The notes beneath the pieces are model-generated. The model saw nothing but the letters and a program-made list of their open reading frames with translations. It did no database searches and was not told the DNA's origin. A DNA stretch of 64,000 bases from Sphingobacteriaceae bacterium DW12 (GTDB lineage Bacteria > Bacteroidota > Bacteroidia > Sphingobacteriales > Sphingobacteriaceae). A program made the translations under genes and the position numbers. Shown here one piece after another: positions 53,699 to 62,761 of the stretch. The stretch's first letter is position 1. Each line of letters begins with the position of its first letter. The DNA lies in the NCBI GenBank assembly GCA_000783305.1, contig JROE01000008.1:480204-544203 (forward strand), read 5' to 3'.

Positions 53699-54933
53699 GC
53701 TTAGAAATTAAAGTACCTGCAGTAGGTGAATCTATCACGGAAGTCACCTTAGCACAGTGGTTGAAACAAGATGGCGACTACGTAGAGATGGACGAAAACA
53801 TCGCCGAATTGGAATCCGATAAAGCAACATTTGAATTGCCAGCTGAAAAAGCAGGTATTCTAAAAATCATTGCACAAGAAGGTGATACTTTAGAAATCGG
53901 TGCTGTAGTATGTACAATCGAAGAAGGTGGTGCTCCGTCTGGTGATGCTCCAAAAGCAGCCGATAAATCGACAACGGCCGCTGCAGCAACTCCTACTGCT
54001 ACTTCGGCTAAAGATAACGAAGACCCAGACTCGTATGCTGCAGGTACTGCTTCTCCGGCTGCTGCCAAGATTTTGAGAGAGAAAGGAATAGACCCTTCTT
54101 CAATCAAAGGAACAGGTAAGGATGGTCGTATTACAAAAGAAGATGCTGAAAAAGCGCAAGTAACTGCAAAACCTGAGGCTGCTCAGCCCAAAGCCGCTCC
54201 TGCTCCTACCGTATCCGCGCCAGCTGCTGGAGCTCGTAACGAACGTCGTGAGAAAATGACCTCTCTTCGCAAAACTATTGCGAAACGCTTGGTAGCTGTT
54301 AAGAATGAGACGGCTATGTTAACGACATTCAATGAAGTAAACATGCAGCCTATCATGGATTTACGATCCAAATACAAAGACACATTTAAAGAAAAACATG
54401 GCGTAGGCCTAGGCTTTATGTCCTTCTTTACAAAAGCAGTAACGACAGCCCTGAGAGAATGGCCTGCTGTCAATGCACGTATCGAAGACAACGAATTGGT
54501 ATACTCCGACTTTGCCGATATTTCTATCGCGGTATCTGCTCCTAAAGGTTTGGTAGTCCCTATTATTCGTAATGCTGAATCACTTTCTCTTCATGAAATA
54601 GAGAAAAAGATTGGTGAATTGGCTGGTAAAGCACGTGACAATAAATTGACGATTGAGGAAATGACCGGCGGTACCTTCACCATCACCAATGGTGGCGTAT
54701 TTGGCTCTATGATGTCTACTCCTATCATTAATGCACCGCAATCTGCAATTCTAGGCATGCACAACATCATCCAACGTCCAGTTGCTGAAAATGGTCAAGT
54801 CGTCATTCGTCCAATGATGTACATTGCATTATCTTATGACCACCGCATCATTGATGGCCGTGAGTCTGTAAGCTTCTTGGTACGTGTCAAACAACTCTTA
54901 GAAGATCCTGCTAGACTTTTACTAGAAGTGTAA
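53695..54933 (+). CDS. sucB: 2-oxoglutarate dehydrogenase E2 (dihydrolipoyl succinyltransferase)
   Basis: A 412-residue acyltransferase. The lipoyl domain (1-77) has [12 protein letters not shown] with Lys43 as lipoylation site. A Pro/Ala-rich linker follows, then a peripheral-subunit-binding domain ([20 protein letters not shown]) and the catalytic domain with [18 protein letters not shown] and [14 protein letters not shown] near the C-terminus. The His-x3-Asp-Gly site is intact. ATG at 53695 ([13 protein letters not shown]) is chosen over an upstream TTG at 53674. Confidence 0.97.
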   Translation: MSLEIKVPAVGESITEVTLAQWLKQDGDYVEMDENIAELESDKATFELPAEKAGILKIIAQEGDTLEIGAVVCTIEEGGAPSGDAPKAADKSTTAAAATPTATSAKDNEDPDSYAAGTASPAAAKILREKGIDPSSIKGTGKDGRITKEDAEKAQVTAKPEAAQPKAAPAPTVSAPAAGARNERREKMTSLRKTIAKRLVAVKNETAMLTTFNEVNMQPIMDLRSKYKDTFKEKHGVGLGFMSFFTKAVTTALREWPAVNARIEDNELVYSDFADISIAVSAPKGLVVPIIRNAESLSLHEIEKKIGELAGKARDNKLTIEEMTGGTFTITNGGVFGSMMSTPIINAPQSAILGMHNIIQRPVAENGQVVIRPMMYIALSYDHRIIDGRESVSFLVRVKQLLEDPARLLLEV

Positions 54934-54957
54934 TCTTTTATTTAAATATGACAAAAC

Positions 54958-54990
54958 AATTGGGCCGTACATATCTTGTATGGCCCAATT
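54958..54990 (+). terminator. Terminator after sucB
   Basis: Hairpin AATTGGGCCGTACA / TGTATGGCCCAATT (one G-T pair) with a 5-base loop, followed by TATTTATCTTT. Confidence 0.75.
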
Positions 54991-55028
54991 TATTTATCTT
55001 TATCCTCCTATCAGATGTGTATTGAACT

Positions 55029-56033
55029 ATGCCAAAAAAAATAATAATATTTCTGACTTTTCTATCTTTCAACCTTTCTGCAATAGCCCAAGAAGTAGGC
55101 TTTAACATTGATTTTTTAGGTTATGCCGACAATCGGGAGTATAAATTGCCATATACGACTCCTAAGACTATTTTCGGAACCCGCATTTCACCAGACCTAT
55201 ACTTTCAAGTAGGCCCAAACCACAAACTTCATGGTGGAGTACATATTGGCCAGGATTTCGGGGAGAAAGAGCAGAATAACCCCACAGTCCGTCCTATTAT
55301 TTACTACAATTATCAAGATTCCAACTTTGACTTTTCCATTGGTCATATACCGCGCTATGACCTCATGAAAAATACACCTAGAGCACTATTGTCAGACACT
55401 ATGCTTTATTATCGTCCCAATATCGAAGGTATGGTATTGGCTTACAAGAACAATATGCTTAACCAAAAGCTATTCATCGACTGGACTAGTAAACAATCTG
55501 ATAAGGATAGAGAGCAATTTTTTGTCGGTCTGAACGGAAAAATAAAATGGGGTAGCTTCTATTTCTCAGATGATATCATCATGTGGCATAATGCGCTCAG
55601 TAGCAATGACAGCATAGAACAACATATCCAAGACAATGGGACAGCGATGTTCAAATTCGGTGCAGATCTAAGCAGGAAGACTATCTTGGACTCATTGACT
55701 GTAGATGCGGGGATACTCATTGGCATGGACCGGATACGTAGTGAATATGAATTCAGATTTCCAAAAGGATTCATTGCGAATATATATATGGCGTACCGGA
55801 AATTTTCGTTAGAGAACACATTCTACAGCGGTCAAAGTCAAAATACACCCTATGCAGACAGTTACTATCGATCCAAGACTTACAATAGACTGGATCTCGG
55901 TTGGTCTCCTTTCAAATCGGCTAATATTGAAGGAATCTTCAAACTGGCCTTGCACTTTACCCCTGGACAAATCGCCAATCAACAAACATTCACATTGCGC
56001 TACCTGTTTACAAAATCAATTTTGAAACGGTAG
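55029..56033 (+). CDS. Outer-membrane beta-barrel protein, unknown
   Basis: A 334-residue secreted protein (signal region ends near LSAIAQ). The sequence is made of amphipathic beta-strands with aromatic girdles (YRPNIEGMVLAYKNN, FFVGLNGKIKWGSFYFSD, FTLRYLFTKSILKR). HLGG-type loops are absent and no enzyme motif is seen. An outer-membrane barrel is the best reading; I did not recognise the family. It is convergent with the LTA-synthase-like genes. Confidence 0.6.
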   Translation: MPKKIIIFLTFLSFNLSAIAQEVGFNIDFLGYADNREYKLPYTTPKTIFGTRISPDLYFQVGPNHKLHGGVHIGQDFGEKEQNNPTVRPIIYYNYQDSNFDFSIGHIPRYDLMKNTPRALLSDTMLYYRPNIEGMVLAYKNNMLNQKLFIDWTSKQSDKDREQFFVGLNGKIKWGSFYFSDDIIMWHNALSSNDSIEQHIQDNGTAMFKFGADLSRKTILDSLTVDAGILIGMDRIRSEYEFRFPKGFIANIYMAYRKFSLENTFYSGQSQNTPYADSYYRSKTYNRLDLGWSPFKSANIEGIFKLALHFTPGQIANQQTFTLRYLFTKSILKR

Positions 56034-56059
56034 TGTATTAACCCCGAACGAGCCACTTT

Positions 56060-58006
56060 TTATTTAAAATCGGCTTTATAGGTCAGCTTATTATCTATCA
56101 TTCTATTGTTATACTCTTGGATGAATGCTTTCATCTTCACCTCCATCGTATCCAAAATAACTGGTCTCTCGCCTATAAGGTCCTTTTTCATCAACCGGTC
56201 TTTCTTCAAATCAAATAAGGTAAGCGGCCCTTTCCCGTCATAGGTCATAAAATAGTCCTTATAGAAGAAATTAAATGACCCTGAGTTATTGGTGACCACA
56301 AAGTTATCCTGTTTTTTCATGTCGAAGGCATCGAAGCCGAAGGAGAAATAAGCTTGATCATAATTCAGATAGTTCAATACCGTAGGCATAATGTCCATCT
56401 GTTGTATAAGCTTATCTGATATCCCCTTCAACTCCCCTCCTGGATAGTAAAAGACAATTGGAATCGCATATGAACTGGGTAATGTTTTATACTCTGGTAA
56501 GTAACTTACGGTAGCATGGTCCGCACAAATCACGAATAAGGTGTTGGTATACCAAGGCATTTTAGATGCGGTCTTAAAGAACTCTTTTAGCGCGTGGTCG
56601 GCATAACCCATTGGTTCATGAAGAGGTAGATTGCCTTTTGGAAAGACACCTTGATATTGTTCAGGAACCTTGAATGGGTGATGAGAAGATAGCGAGAAAA
56701 AACTGCTAAAGAAAGGTTGCTTCATGGTATTGATTTTATTGGCCATGAATTGCATAAAAGGTTCATCCCAAATACCCCATACACCATCAAAATCTGCATC
56801 ATTATTGTATTCATTTTTACCATAATAATGCTTAATTCCAGCCAATTTGGTGTAGGCCGAAAATCCCATACTGCCATTTGGTGCCCCATGGAAGAATGCA
56901 GTTTCATAGCCTCTCTGTCCTAACAACTTAGCAATACTTGTAGTCTCATTACCTGAATAAATGGACAATACAAATGGCTCTCCTACAGACGGAATACCAG
57001 TAATAATAGAAGGGAGGGCATCTATAGATTTACGTCCGTTAGCATAGGAATGATTAAAGGTATAGGACTCTCCAATAAGAGAGTCTAAAAATGGTGTATA
57101 ACCTTTATACTGTCCATTTTGTATATCTCTATTTAAGGCCCCTATGTGCTCCTTTCCAAAGCTCTCCAATATCAGGAATACCACATTGAGGCCTTTGAAT
57201 GCACCTTTATGGGTTGGATAATGAACGGTTGGATAAATAGCCTGAATTTCGGTATCGGAATAATAATGAACAGGTTTCAAATTGACCGCTTTCAAGGTCT
57301 TTAGAATAGCAAACGGCGTATTCAAAACAATGTTCATCTCCTCGGGCACTTTGACATAATCTCCAGCGTTGCTTAAAGTAATGGGCCGCGTACTATGTGC
57401 CCATCCACCTCTCACCCCTCCGACGAAGAGAAATGCACACCCGAACACCAATATCAATTGCACCAAGGCTGTCTTCCAAGTAAAGTTGGATGTCTTGACG
57501 ATACGAAGAATATCATAGGTCTTGATCAACAAGTAGATTGTCACGACAAATAGAAGCAAGAGATACCAATAACCAATGATAAAATCAAAGCTTAACTTTA
57601 ACAGGTTACTCTCGTTTGAAAATTGCTGAATGACAGTTCCTGTAGTTCGTTTCAATGTATAAGGATAATAAGCATAGTCCACTAAATTCAATGCTATACC
57701 AATCCCATTAGTGATCACGAAAATCCACTTCGCTACCCGTTGATAAACGTCGTTATATTTATAAGGTATGGGTAGAATCATTAGAAGAATGTACAGGATG
57801 TTAAGATATAGCAAAGCTGCGATATCGAATTTGACTCCTCCACCCATCATTACCATCAACTCATTTGGACTGACATTGGGAAATAATTCAACATGTACAA
57901 CATAGAATCCCAATCTTAACAGTCCATAAAGAAACAGGAGAACTACAAAACGAATCAATAGCGCTATATATGGAGCTCCGAAACCCGACAAAGTTATTCT
58001 CTTCAT
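56060..58006 (-). CDS. LTA synthase-like sulfatase-fold membrane enzyme
   Basis: A 648-residue protein with about five N-terminal membrane helices (1-205) and a C-terminal alkaline-phosphatase/sulfatase domain outside the membrane. NVVFLILESFGKEHIGALN holds the metal-binding Glu, NGRKSIDALPSIITGIP the probable nucleophile Ser (Thr in Staphylococcus LtaS), and FVICADHA and SSHHPF further metal ligands. In Gram-negative bacteria such proteins transfer phosphoglycerol or phosphoethanolamine to glycans or lipids. The gene is 2 bp after a paralogue and co-transcribed with it. Confidence 0.88.
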   Translation of the reverse strand: MKRITLSGFGAPYIALLIRFVVLLFLYGLLRLGFYVVHVELFPNVSPNELMVMMGGGVKFDIAALLYLNILYILLMILPIPYKYNDVYQRVAKWIFVITNGIGIALNLVDYAYYPYTLKRTTGTVIQQFSNESNLLKLSFDFIIGYWYLLLLFVVTIYLLIKTYDILRIVKTSNFTWKTALVQLILVFGCAFLFVGGVRGGWAHSTRPITLSNAGDYVKVPEEMNIVLNTPFAILKTLKAVNLKPVHYYSDTEIQAIYPTVHYPTHKGAFKGLNVVFLILESFGKEHIGALNRDIQNGQYKGYTPFLDSLIGESYTFNHSYANGRKSIDALPSIITGIPSVGEPFVLSIYSGNETTSIAKLLGQRGYETAFFHGAPNGSMGFSAYTKLAGIKHYYGKNEYNNDADFDGVWGIWDEPFMQFMANKINTMKQPFFSSFFSLSSHHPFKVPEQYQGVFPKGNLPLHEPMGYADHALKEFFKTASKMPWYTNTLFVICADHATVSYLPEYKTLPSSYAIPIVFYYPGGELKGISDKLIQQMDIMPTVLNYLNYDQAYFSFGFDAFDMKKQDNFVVTNNSGSFNFFYKDYFMTYDGKGPLTLFDLKKDRLMKKDLIGERPVILDTMEVKMKAFIQEYNNRMIDNKLTYKADFK

Positions 58007-58008
58007 AC

Positions 58009-59889
58009 CTAATATTTTAAAAATTCGTCATATACCTTTTGGTATAGGGCTTTTCCAATATTCAACAAGCTATCATTTTTTGTCGTTGGATACTGCTTAT
58101 TTTGATTGTAGTTTATGATACGACCTACATTGTCGAAACTTAAAGCTTGCTCGGGTGTAATTACTCCGAATGCATCCTTTGAATTATAAAATGCAATTTG
58201 TGCAGTAGTAGGATTAAAGAGGTCACGACTCCAATGATAGCGATCTGAACGGATACCTAGTTGATGAAATAAGGTAGCAACCAAATCAGTCTGATTGCCA
58301 ATTCTGGAATCTATCTTTCCCCTAAATTCAGGCTTGATCACGTCTCCAAAAAACAATAATGGGATATGGAAACGATTCGGATGTGAAAGATCCCATTTTT
58401 CAGAAGGTAAGCGATGGCCATGATCGGCCATCATGATAAAGAGTGTATTCTTATACCAATCCTTCTTTTGCGCTTGTTGAATAAAATCGTACAAAACCGA
58501 ATCGGTGTAGTAGGCAGTACTTCTAAATTTGTCCGCGTTGGTTTTGCTCCCAAATTTGTATCCATTTTTCAATTCAAAGGGCTCGTGATTAATTAATGTA
58601 AAGATAGTCGAGAAAAAAGGTTTTTCCTCCCTATCGAAATCCGTAAGCATTCTTTTAAAGACCTCATGATCATACACCCCCCAGGATGCCCGTTCTGTTT
58701 GGGGACCAAAGTTGGCATTGTCTACAATCTTGGAAATACCGTGCATGTACATATACGATTTAAAGTTATAGAACTCGCTCTGTCCTCCATGATAAAAAGA
58801 GGTATGATACCCCAAGGAATCTAACTCTTGTCCCATTGCGGGCATATTTTCATGTTTATCAATATACTTGATGATACTCTCGGGTCCTTGAGCTGGAAAG
58901 GCACTAAAGGCCCCCACCATCCCCTTATCGGACCTATCTGACGCTGAATAAATATGATCAAAAAAAACACCGTCCTTGATGAGCTTTTCAAAGTTAGGGG
59001 TTACGCCCTGTTCTCCACCCATAGTGTAAATCAAATCGCCAACAAAGCTTTCCAGTAAGATAAAAACAACATTTGGACGGTCGGTTTTCAAAATCCGAAC
59101 CGAAGAGTCTGCCTCTGCTGAAAAAGCAGGCTTTAGGATCGTATCCAGTTCCTTGGAATCAGAAAAGAAAACATAAGGATTTTTCACTTTGGTGCTCTTT
59201 TTGAAATAATCTCGTAAAAGGGCCCATTGTGTATTTACGGCAGCATGATTATAAAAGGTTTCATCCGAAAAATAAGCCTTACTTGGATTTAAAGTCGCCC
59301 TACCATACCCCCCTCTTATAAAAGTGAAAAGAATGAAAACAACGGCTAGCAATTTGAGAGCATTAGCTCCTACGGTTTTCAAATTAAAGAATTGTACCTT
59401 GGCCAACATTCTCTTGTAGAGCAACCACCCCAATGCTATACTCACGAGCATTCCTATGATGGGAATAGCAATAGGCGTAGATTCAGCAGATGCCACAGCA
59501 CCCGACGGAGAGGCCCAAAAAGCGTCAATTGCTCGTCTAGAAATCTTATCCCCCCACTCGCGGTATATGTTAATATTAATAAATGTAATGACAAAATAGA
59601 TGACCAACACCATTGCGGTGTAGCTATTCAACCATTTGCGAGATATCGGGACTTTAGGAAAAAAAGAAAGTACAGCATACACTAGAAAGGGTGCAGCAAC
59701 TATGTAGGAGACGGCAGATAAATCTAAAGATAAGCCATTGTAATAGATGTTGAATATATCAGTAAGCTTGGAGAGACCGATTTTCTCAAAAAAAGCAAAA
59801 ATAAAGATCAATCTATCGATAAACGTTATAAGAAGCCAGAAGAGAAAATATTGCACTAACGCTCTAACTTCAGCTGTAATAGTAATCAT
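58009..59889 (-). CDS. LTA synthase-like sulfatase-fold membrane enzyme (paralogue)
   Basis: A 626-residue protein of the same layout as the downstream paralogue: five membrane helices (1-200), then a sulfatase domain. NVVFILLESFVGD, TPNFEKLIKDGVFFDHIY, ASDRSDKGMVGAFSAFPA (putative nucleophile Ser) and FIMMADHGHR are its signatures. ATG at 59889 is chosen over TTG at 59901. A -7 box (TACTTTTG on the minus strand, 59917-59924) lies 27 bases upstream. The two enzymes may have different acceptors. Confidence 0.88.
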   Translation of the reverse strand: MITITAEVRALVQYFLFWLLITFIDRLIFIFAFFEKIGLSKLTDIFNIYYNGLSLDLSAVSYIVAAPFLVYAVLSFFPKVPISRKWLNSYTAMVLVIYFVITFININIYREWGDKISRRAIDAFWASPSGAVASAESTPIAIPIIGMLVSIALGWLLYKRMLAKVQFFNLKTVGANALKLLAVVFILFTFIRGGYGRATLNPSKAYFSDETFYNHAAVNTQWALLRDYFKKSTKVKNPYVFFSDSKELDTILKPAFSAEADSSVRILKTDRPNVVFILLESFVGDLIYTMGGEQGVTPNFEKLIKDGVFFDHIYSASDRSDKGMVGAFSAFPAQGPESIIKYIDKHENMPAMGQELDSLGYHTSFYHGGQSEFYNFKSYMYMHGISKIVDNANFGPQTERASWGVYDHEVFKRMLTDFDREEKPFFSTIFTLINHEPFELKNGYKFGSKTNADKFRSTAYYTDSVLYDFIQQAQKKDWYKNTLFIMMADHGHRLPSEKWDLSHPNRFHIPLLFFGDVIKPEFRGKIDSRIGNQTDLVATLFHQLGIRSDRYHWSRDLFNPTTAQIAFYNSKDAFGVITPEQALSFDNVGRIINYNQNKQYPTTKNDSLLNIGKALYQKVYDEFLKY

Positions 59890-59916
59890 TTGAGTATCCA
59901 ATTATTAAGAATGCTG

Positions 59917-59924
59917 CAAAAGTA
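59917..59924 (-). promoter_or_regulatory. Candidate -7 box of the LTA synthase-like pair
   Basis: CAAAAGTA on the plus strand reads TACTTTTG on the minus strand, 27 bases before ATG 59889. No matching -33 element was seen. Confidence 0.4.
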
Positions 59925-60022
59925 CACTAAATTCAGCTAGTTAATTTGTCATTAACATAATATTATCAATTTATGAAACTCTTTTTACGATTGGAATCCG
60001 CTGATAAGTAGTTCTAAATGCT

Positions 60023-60030
60023 TATTTTTG
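60023..60030 (+). promoter_or_regulatory. Candidate -7 box for valS
   Basis: TATTTTTG matches TAnnTTTG and ends 24 bases before the valS ATG. Confidence 0.4.
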
Positions 60031-60054
60031 TAGTCTTTTATTTTGGACTAAAAA

Positions 60055-62670
60055 ATGAACATAGCGAAAACTTACAATCCCAAAGAAGCTGAAGATAAAT
60101 GGTACAGCTATTGGATGGACAACGGATTTTTCAGGTCTACTCCTGACGACCGTGAACCGTACACAATTGTCATGCCTCCACCTAACGTGACCGGTGTATT
60201 ACACATGGGGCACATGCTAAACAATACGATTCAAGATGTGTTAATCCGTAGGGCACGGATGCAGGGCAAGAATGCATGTTGGGTACCTGGTACCGACCAC
60301 GCCTCTATCGCTACCGAAGCCAAAGTAGTCGCTATGTTAAAAGAGCAAGGTATCGATAAGAAATCCATTAGCCGCGAAGAATTTTTGAAATATGCTTGGG
60401 AATGGAAAGAAAAATATGGGGGTATCATCCTCAAACAATTAGAAAAGCTTGGGGCTTCATGCGATTGGGAGCGCACAAAGTTTACAATGGACCCCGATTT
60501 ATCAGAATCGGTACTTGATACGTTTATCAAATTCTATAAAGAAGGGTATATCTATAGAGGGGTACGCATGGTCAACTGGGATCCTCAAGGAAAAACGGCC
60601 CTCTCCGATGAAGAGGTCATCCGTAAGGAAGTGAACCAAAAGCTTTACTACATACGTTACAAGGTGAAGGATAGCACTGAATCTGTTATCATCGCTACCA
60701 CACGTCCGGAGACCATCATGGCGGATACAGCAATCTGTATTAATCCTAATGATGAGCGCTACCAACATCTAAGAGGAAAATCCATACTTGTACCATTGGT
60801 AAACCGCGAGATTCCGATTATTACTGACGAGTATGTGGACATGGAATTTGGAACAGGGTGCCTTAAAGTCACGCCTGCTCATGACCTGAATGACTATGAA
60901 CTTGGACAGAAGCACAATCTGGAAGTAATTGACATCTTAAACGACGACGGTACCCTCAATGAAAAAGCGCTTATCCTTATTGGTGAAGATCGATTTATCG
61001 CCCGTAAAAAGGTGGTTAAATTGCTGGAAGAGGTCGACCAAATTGAAAAAATCGAAGATTACAAATCTCAAGTTGGCTTTTCAGAACGTACAGATGCTGC
61101 TATCGAACCAAAACTATCTATGCAATGGTTTTGCAAGATGGATGAACTGGCTAAACCGGCTCTAGACTACGTATTAAGTGGTGAAGTCAATTTGATTCCC
61201 GACAAATTCACAGCTTCCTACAAGCATTGGATGGAGAATGTAAAGGATTGGTGTATTTCTCGCCAGCTTTGGTGGGGGCAACGTATACCGGCTTGGTATA
61301 ACGATAAAAACGAGTGGGTTGTCGCTAAAACTGAGAAAGAGGCCCTACAAGAATTTACAAATCAGGGAAAATCTGCAAATGAGATTCGACAAGAAGAGGA
61401 CGTACTCGACACATGGTTCTCCTCGGGGCTTTGGCCAATGTCTGTTTTCGACGGCGTTCGTAATCCTGATAATGAAGATTTTAAATACTATTACCCTACA
61501 AATGATTTAGTCACAGCACCTGAGATACTCTTCTTTTGGGTAGCACGCATGATGATTATGGGGCACAATTATACCGAAAAAGCACCTTTCAAGAATGTAT
61601 ATCTCACTGGAATAGTGCGTGACAAATTGGGGCGCAAAATGTCCAAGTCACTGGGTAACTCACCTGACCCGATCGAACTGATGGCACAATACGGTACAGA
61701 TGGTGTGAGAGTGGGGATGTTGCTTTCATCCCCTGCCGGCAATGACCTTATGTTTGATGTATCGTATTGCGAGCAAGGCCGTAATTTTGCAAACAAGATT
61801 TGGAATGCATTTAGATTGGTAAAAGGATGGGAAATATCTGATGGGCCTGCTCCAGCGTCAGACCAAATCTCTGCCGCATGGTTTGAAGCCCGGTTCAATC
61901 AAGCTTTAATCGAAATTGAAGAACACTTCGCCAATTACAAGCTTTCAGACGCACTCATGGCGACCTACAAATTGATATGGGATGACTTTTGTGCGTGGTA
62001 TCTCGAGCTCATTAAGCCTGCTTATGGTTCCCCGATCCCACGTGAAACATTTGAGACGGTCAAAACATTTTTCCAAAACGTACTAACACTGGCGCACCCA
62101 TTCATGCCATTCTTAACAGAAGAACTATGGCACGATGAGTTATTTGGCCAGCGCGCGGCAGGAGACTGCTGTATAGTAGCTGAATATCCAAGGAGTAACA
62201 CGTTTGACGAGCAAATCATCAAAGAATTCAGCATCGTAAAGCAGGTCATATCGGAAGTGCGGAATGTACGTAATACCAAACAGATTTCACCGAAGGTAGC
62301 CTTGCCATTGGCAATAAACGCACAGGACATCAGCTTTGCAAAATATCAAGACCATATCATTAAATTGGCGAATATCTCGGAACTTACCTTTGTGAACGAG
62401 AAAATATCTGGAGCGGTCAGTTTCTTGGCAGGACGCGATGAGTGCTATATAGCAATGGAAAACAACATTGATGTGGATGCTGAGCGCGAGCGCATTACTA
62501 AAGAAATCAATTATCTGAAAGGATTTTTGACATCAGTAGACAAAAAGCTATCTAACGAACGTTTTGTTCAGAATGCCAAGCCAGAAATCATTCAAAATGA
62601 ACAGAATAAGAAGGCGGATGCCGAAACAAAAATCAAAATTCTAGAAGAGAGTCTGGCTAGTTTAATTTAA
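60055..62670 (+). CDS. valS: Valyl-tRNA synthetase
   Basis: An 871-residue class I synthetase that charges tRNA(Val). The HIGH-type site is PPPNVTGVLHMGHML (about 42-56) and the KMSKS loop is GRKMSKSLGNSPDP. The editing (CP1) domain contains TTRPETIMADTAICI and the C-terminus ends in a coiled-coil arm (ERERITKEINYLKGFLTSVDKKL). Length fits ValS. It is convergent with dnaB. Confidence 0.97.
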   Translation: MNIAKTYNPKEAEDKWYSYWMDNGFFRSTPDDREPYTIVMPPPNVTGVLHMGHMLNNTIQDVLIRRARMQGKNACWVPGTDHASIATEAKVVAMLKEQGIDKKSISREEFLKYAWEWKEKYGGIILKQLEKLGASCDWERTKFTMDPDLSESVLDTFIKFYKEGYIYRGVRMVNWDPQGKTALSDEEVIRKEVNQKLYYIRYKVKDSTESVIIATTRPETIMADTAICINPNDERYQHLRGKSILVPLVNREIPIITDEYVDMEFGTGCLKVTPAHDLNDYELGQKHNLEVIDILNDDGTLNEKALILIGEDRFIARKKVVKLLEEVDQIEKIEDYKSQVGFSERTDAAIEPKLSMQWFCKMDELAKPALDYVLSGEVNLIPDKFTASYKHWMENVKDWCISRQLWWGQRIPAWYNDKNEWVVAKTEKEALQEFTNQGKSANEIRQEEDVLDTWFSSGLWPMSVFDGVRNPDNEDFKYYYPTNDLVTAPEILFFWVARMMIMGHNYTEKAPFKNVYLTGIVRDKLGRKMSKSLGNSPDPIELMAQYGTDGVRVGMLLSSPAGNDLMFDVSYCEQGRNFANKIWNAFRLVKGWEISDGPAPASDQISAAWFEARFNQALIEIEEHFANYKLSDALMATYKLIWDDFCAWYLELIKPAYGSPIPRETFETVKTFFQNVLTLAHPFMPFLTEELWHDELFGQRAAGDCCIVAEYPRSNTFDEQIIKEFSIVKQVISEVRNVRNTKQISPKVALPLAINAQDISFAKYQDHIIKLANISELTFVNEKISGAVSFLAGRDECYIAMENNIDVDAERERITKEINYLKGFLTSVDKKLSNERFVQNAKPEIIQNEQNKKADAETKIKILEESLASLI

Positions 62671-62680
62671 ATCACCTTTT

Positions 62681-62726
62681 AATAAAAATGGGGTTTTCGT
62701 TATCCAACGAAAACCCCATTTTTATT
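62681..62726. terminator. Bidirectional terminator between valS and dnaB
   Basis: A perfect 21-bp inverted repeat around an ATCC loop with AAAACCCC/GGGGTTTT in the stem and A- and T-rich outer arms. Confidence 0.92.
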
Positions 62727-62761
62727 AAAAACGCTATGCGTCAAATAGTATGGAGATACTT

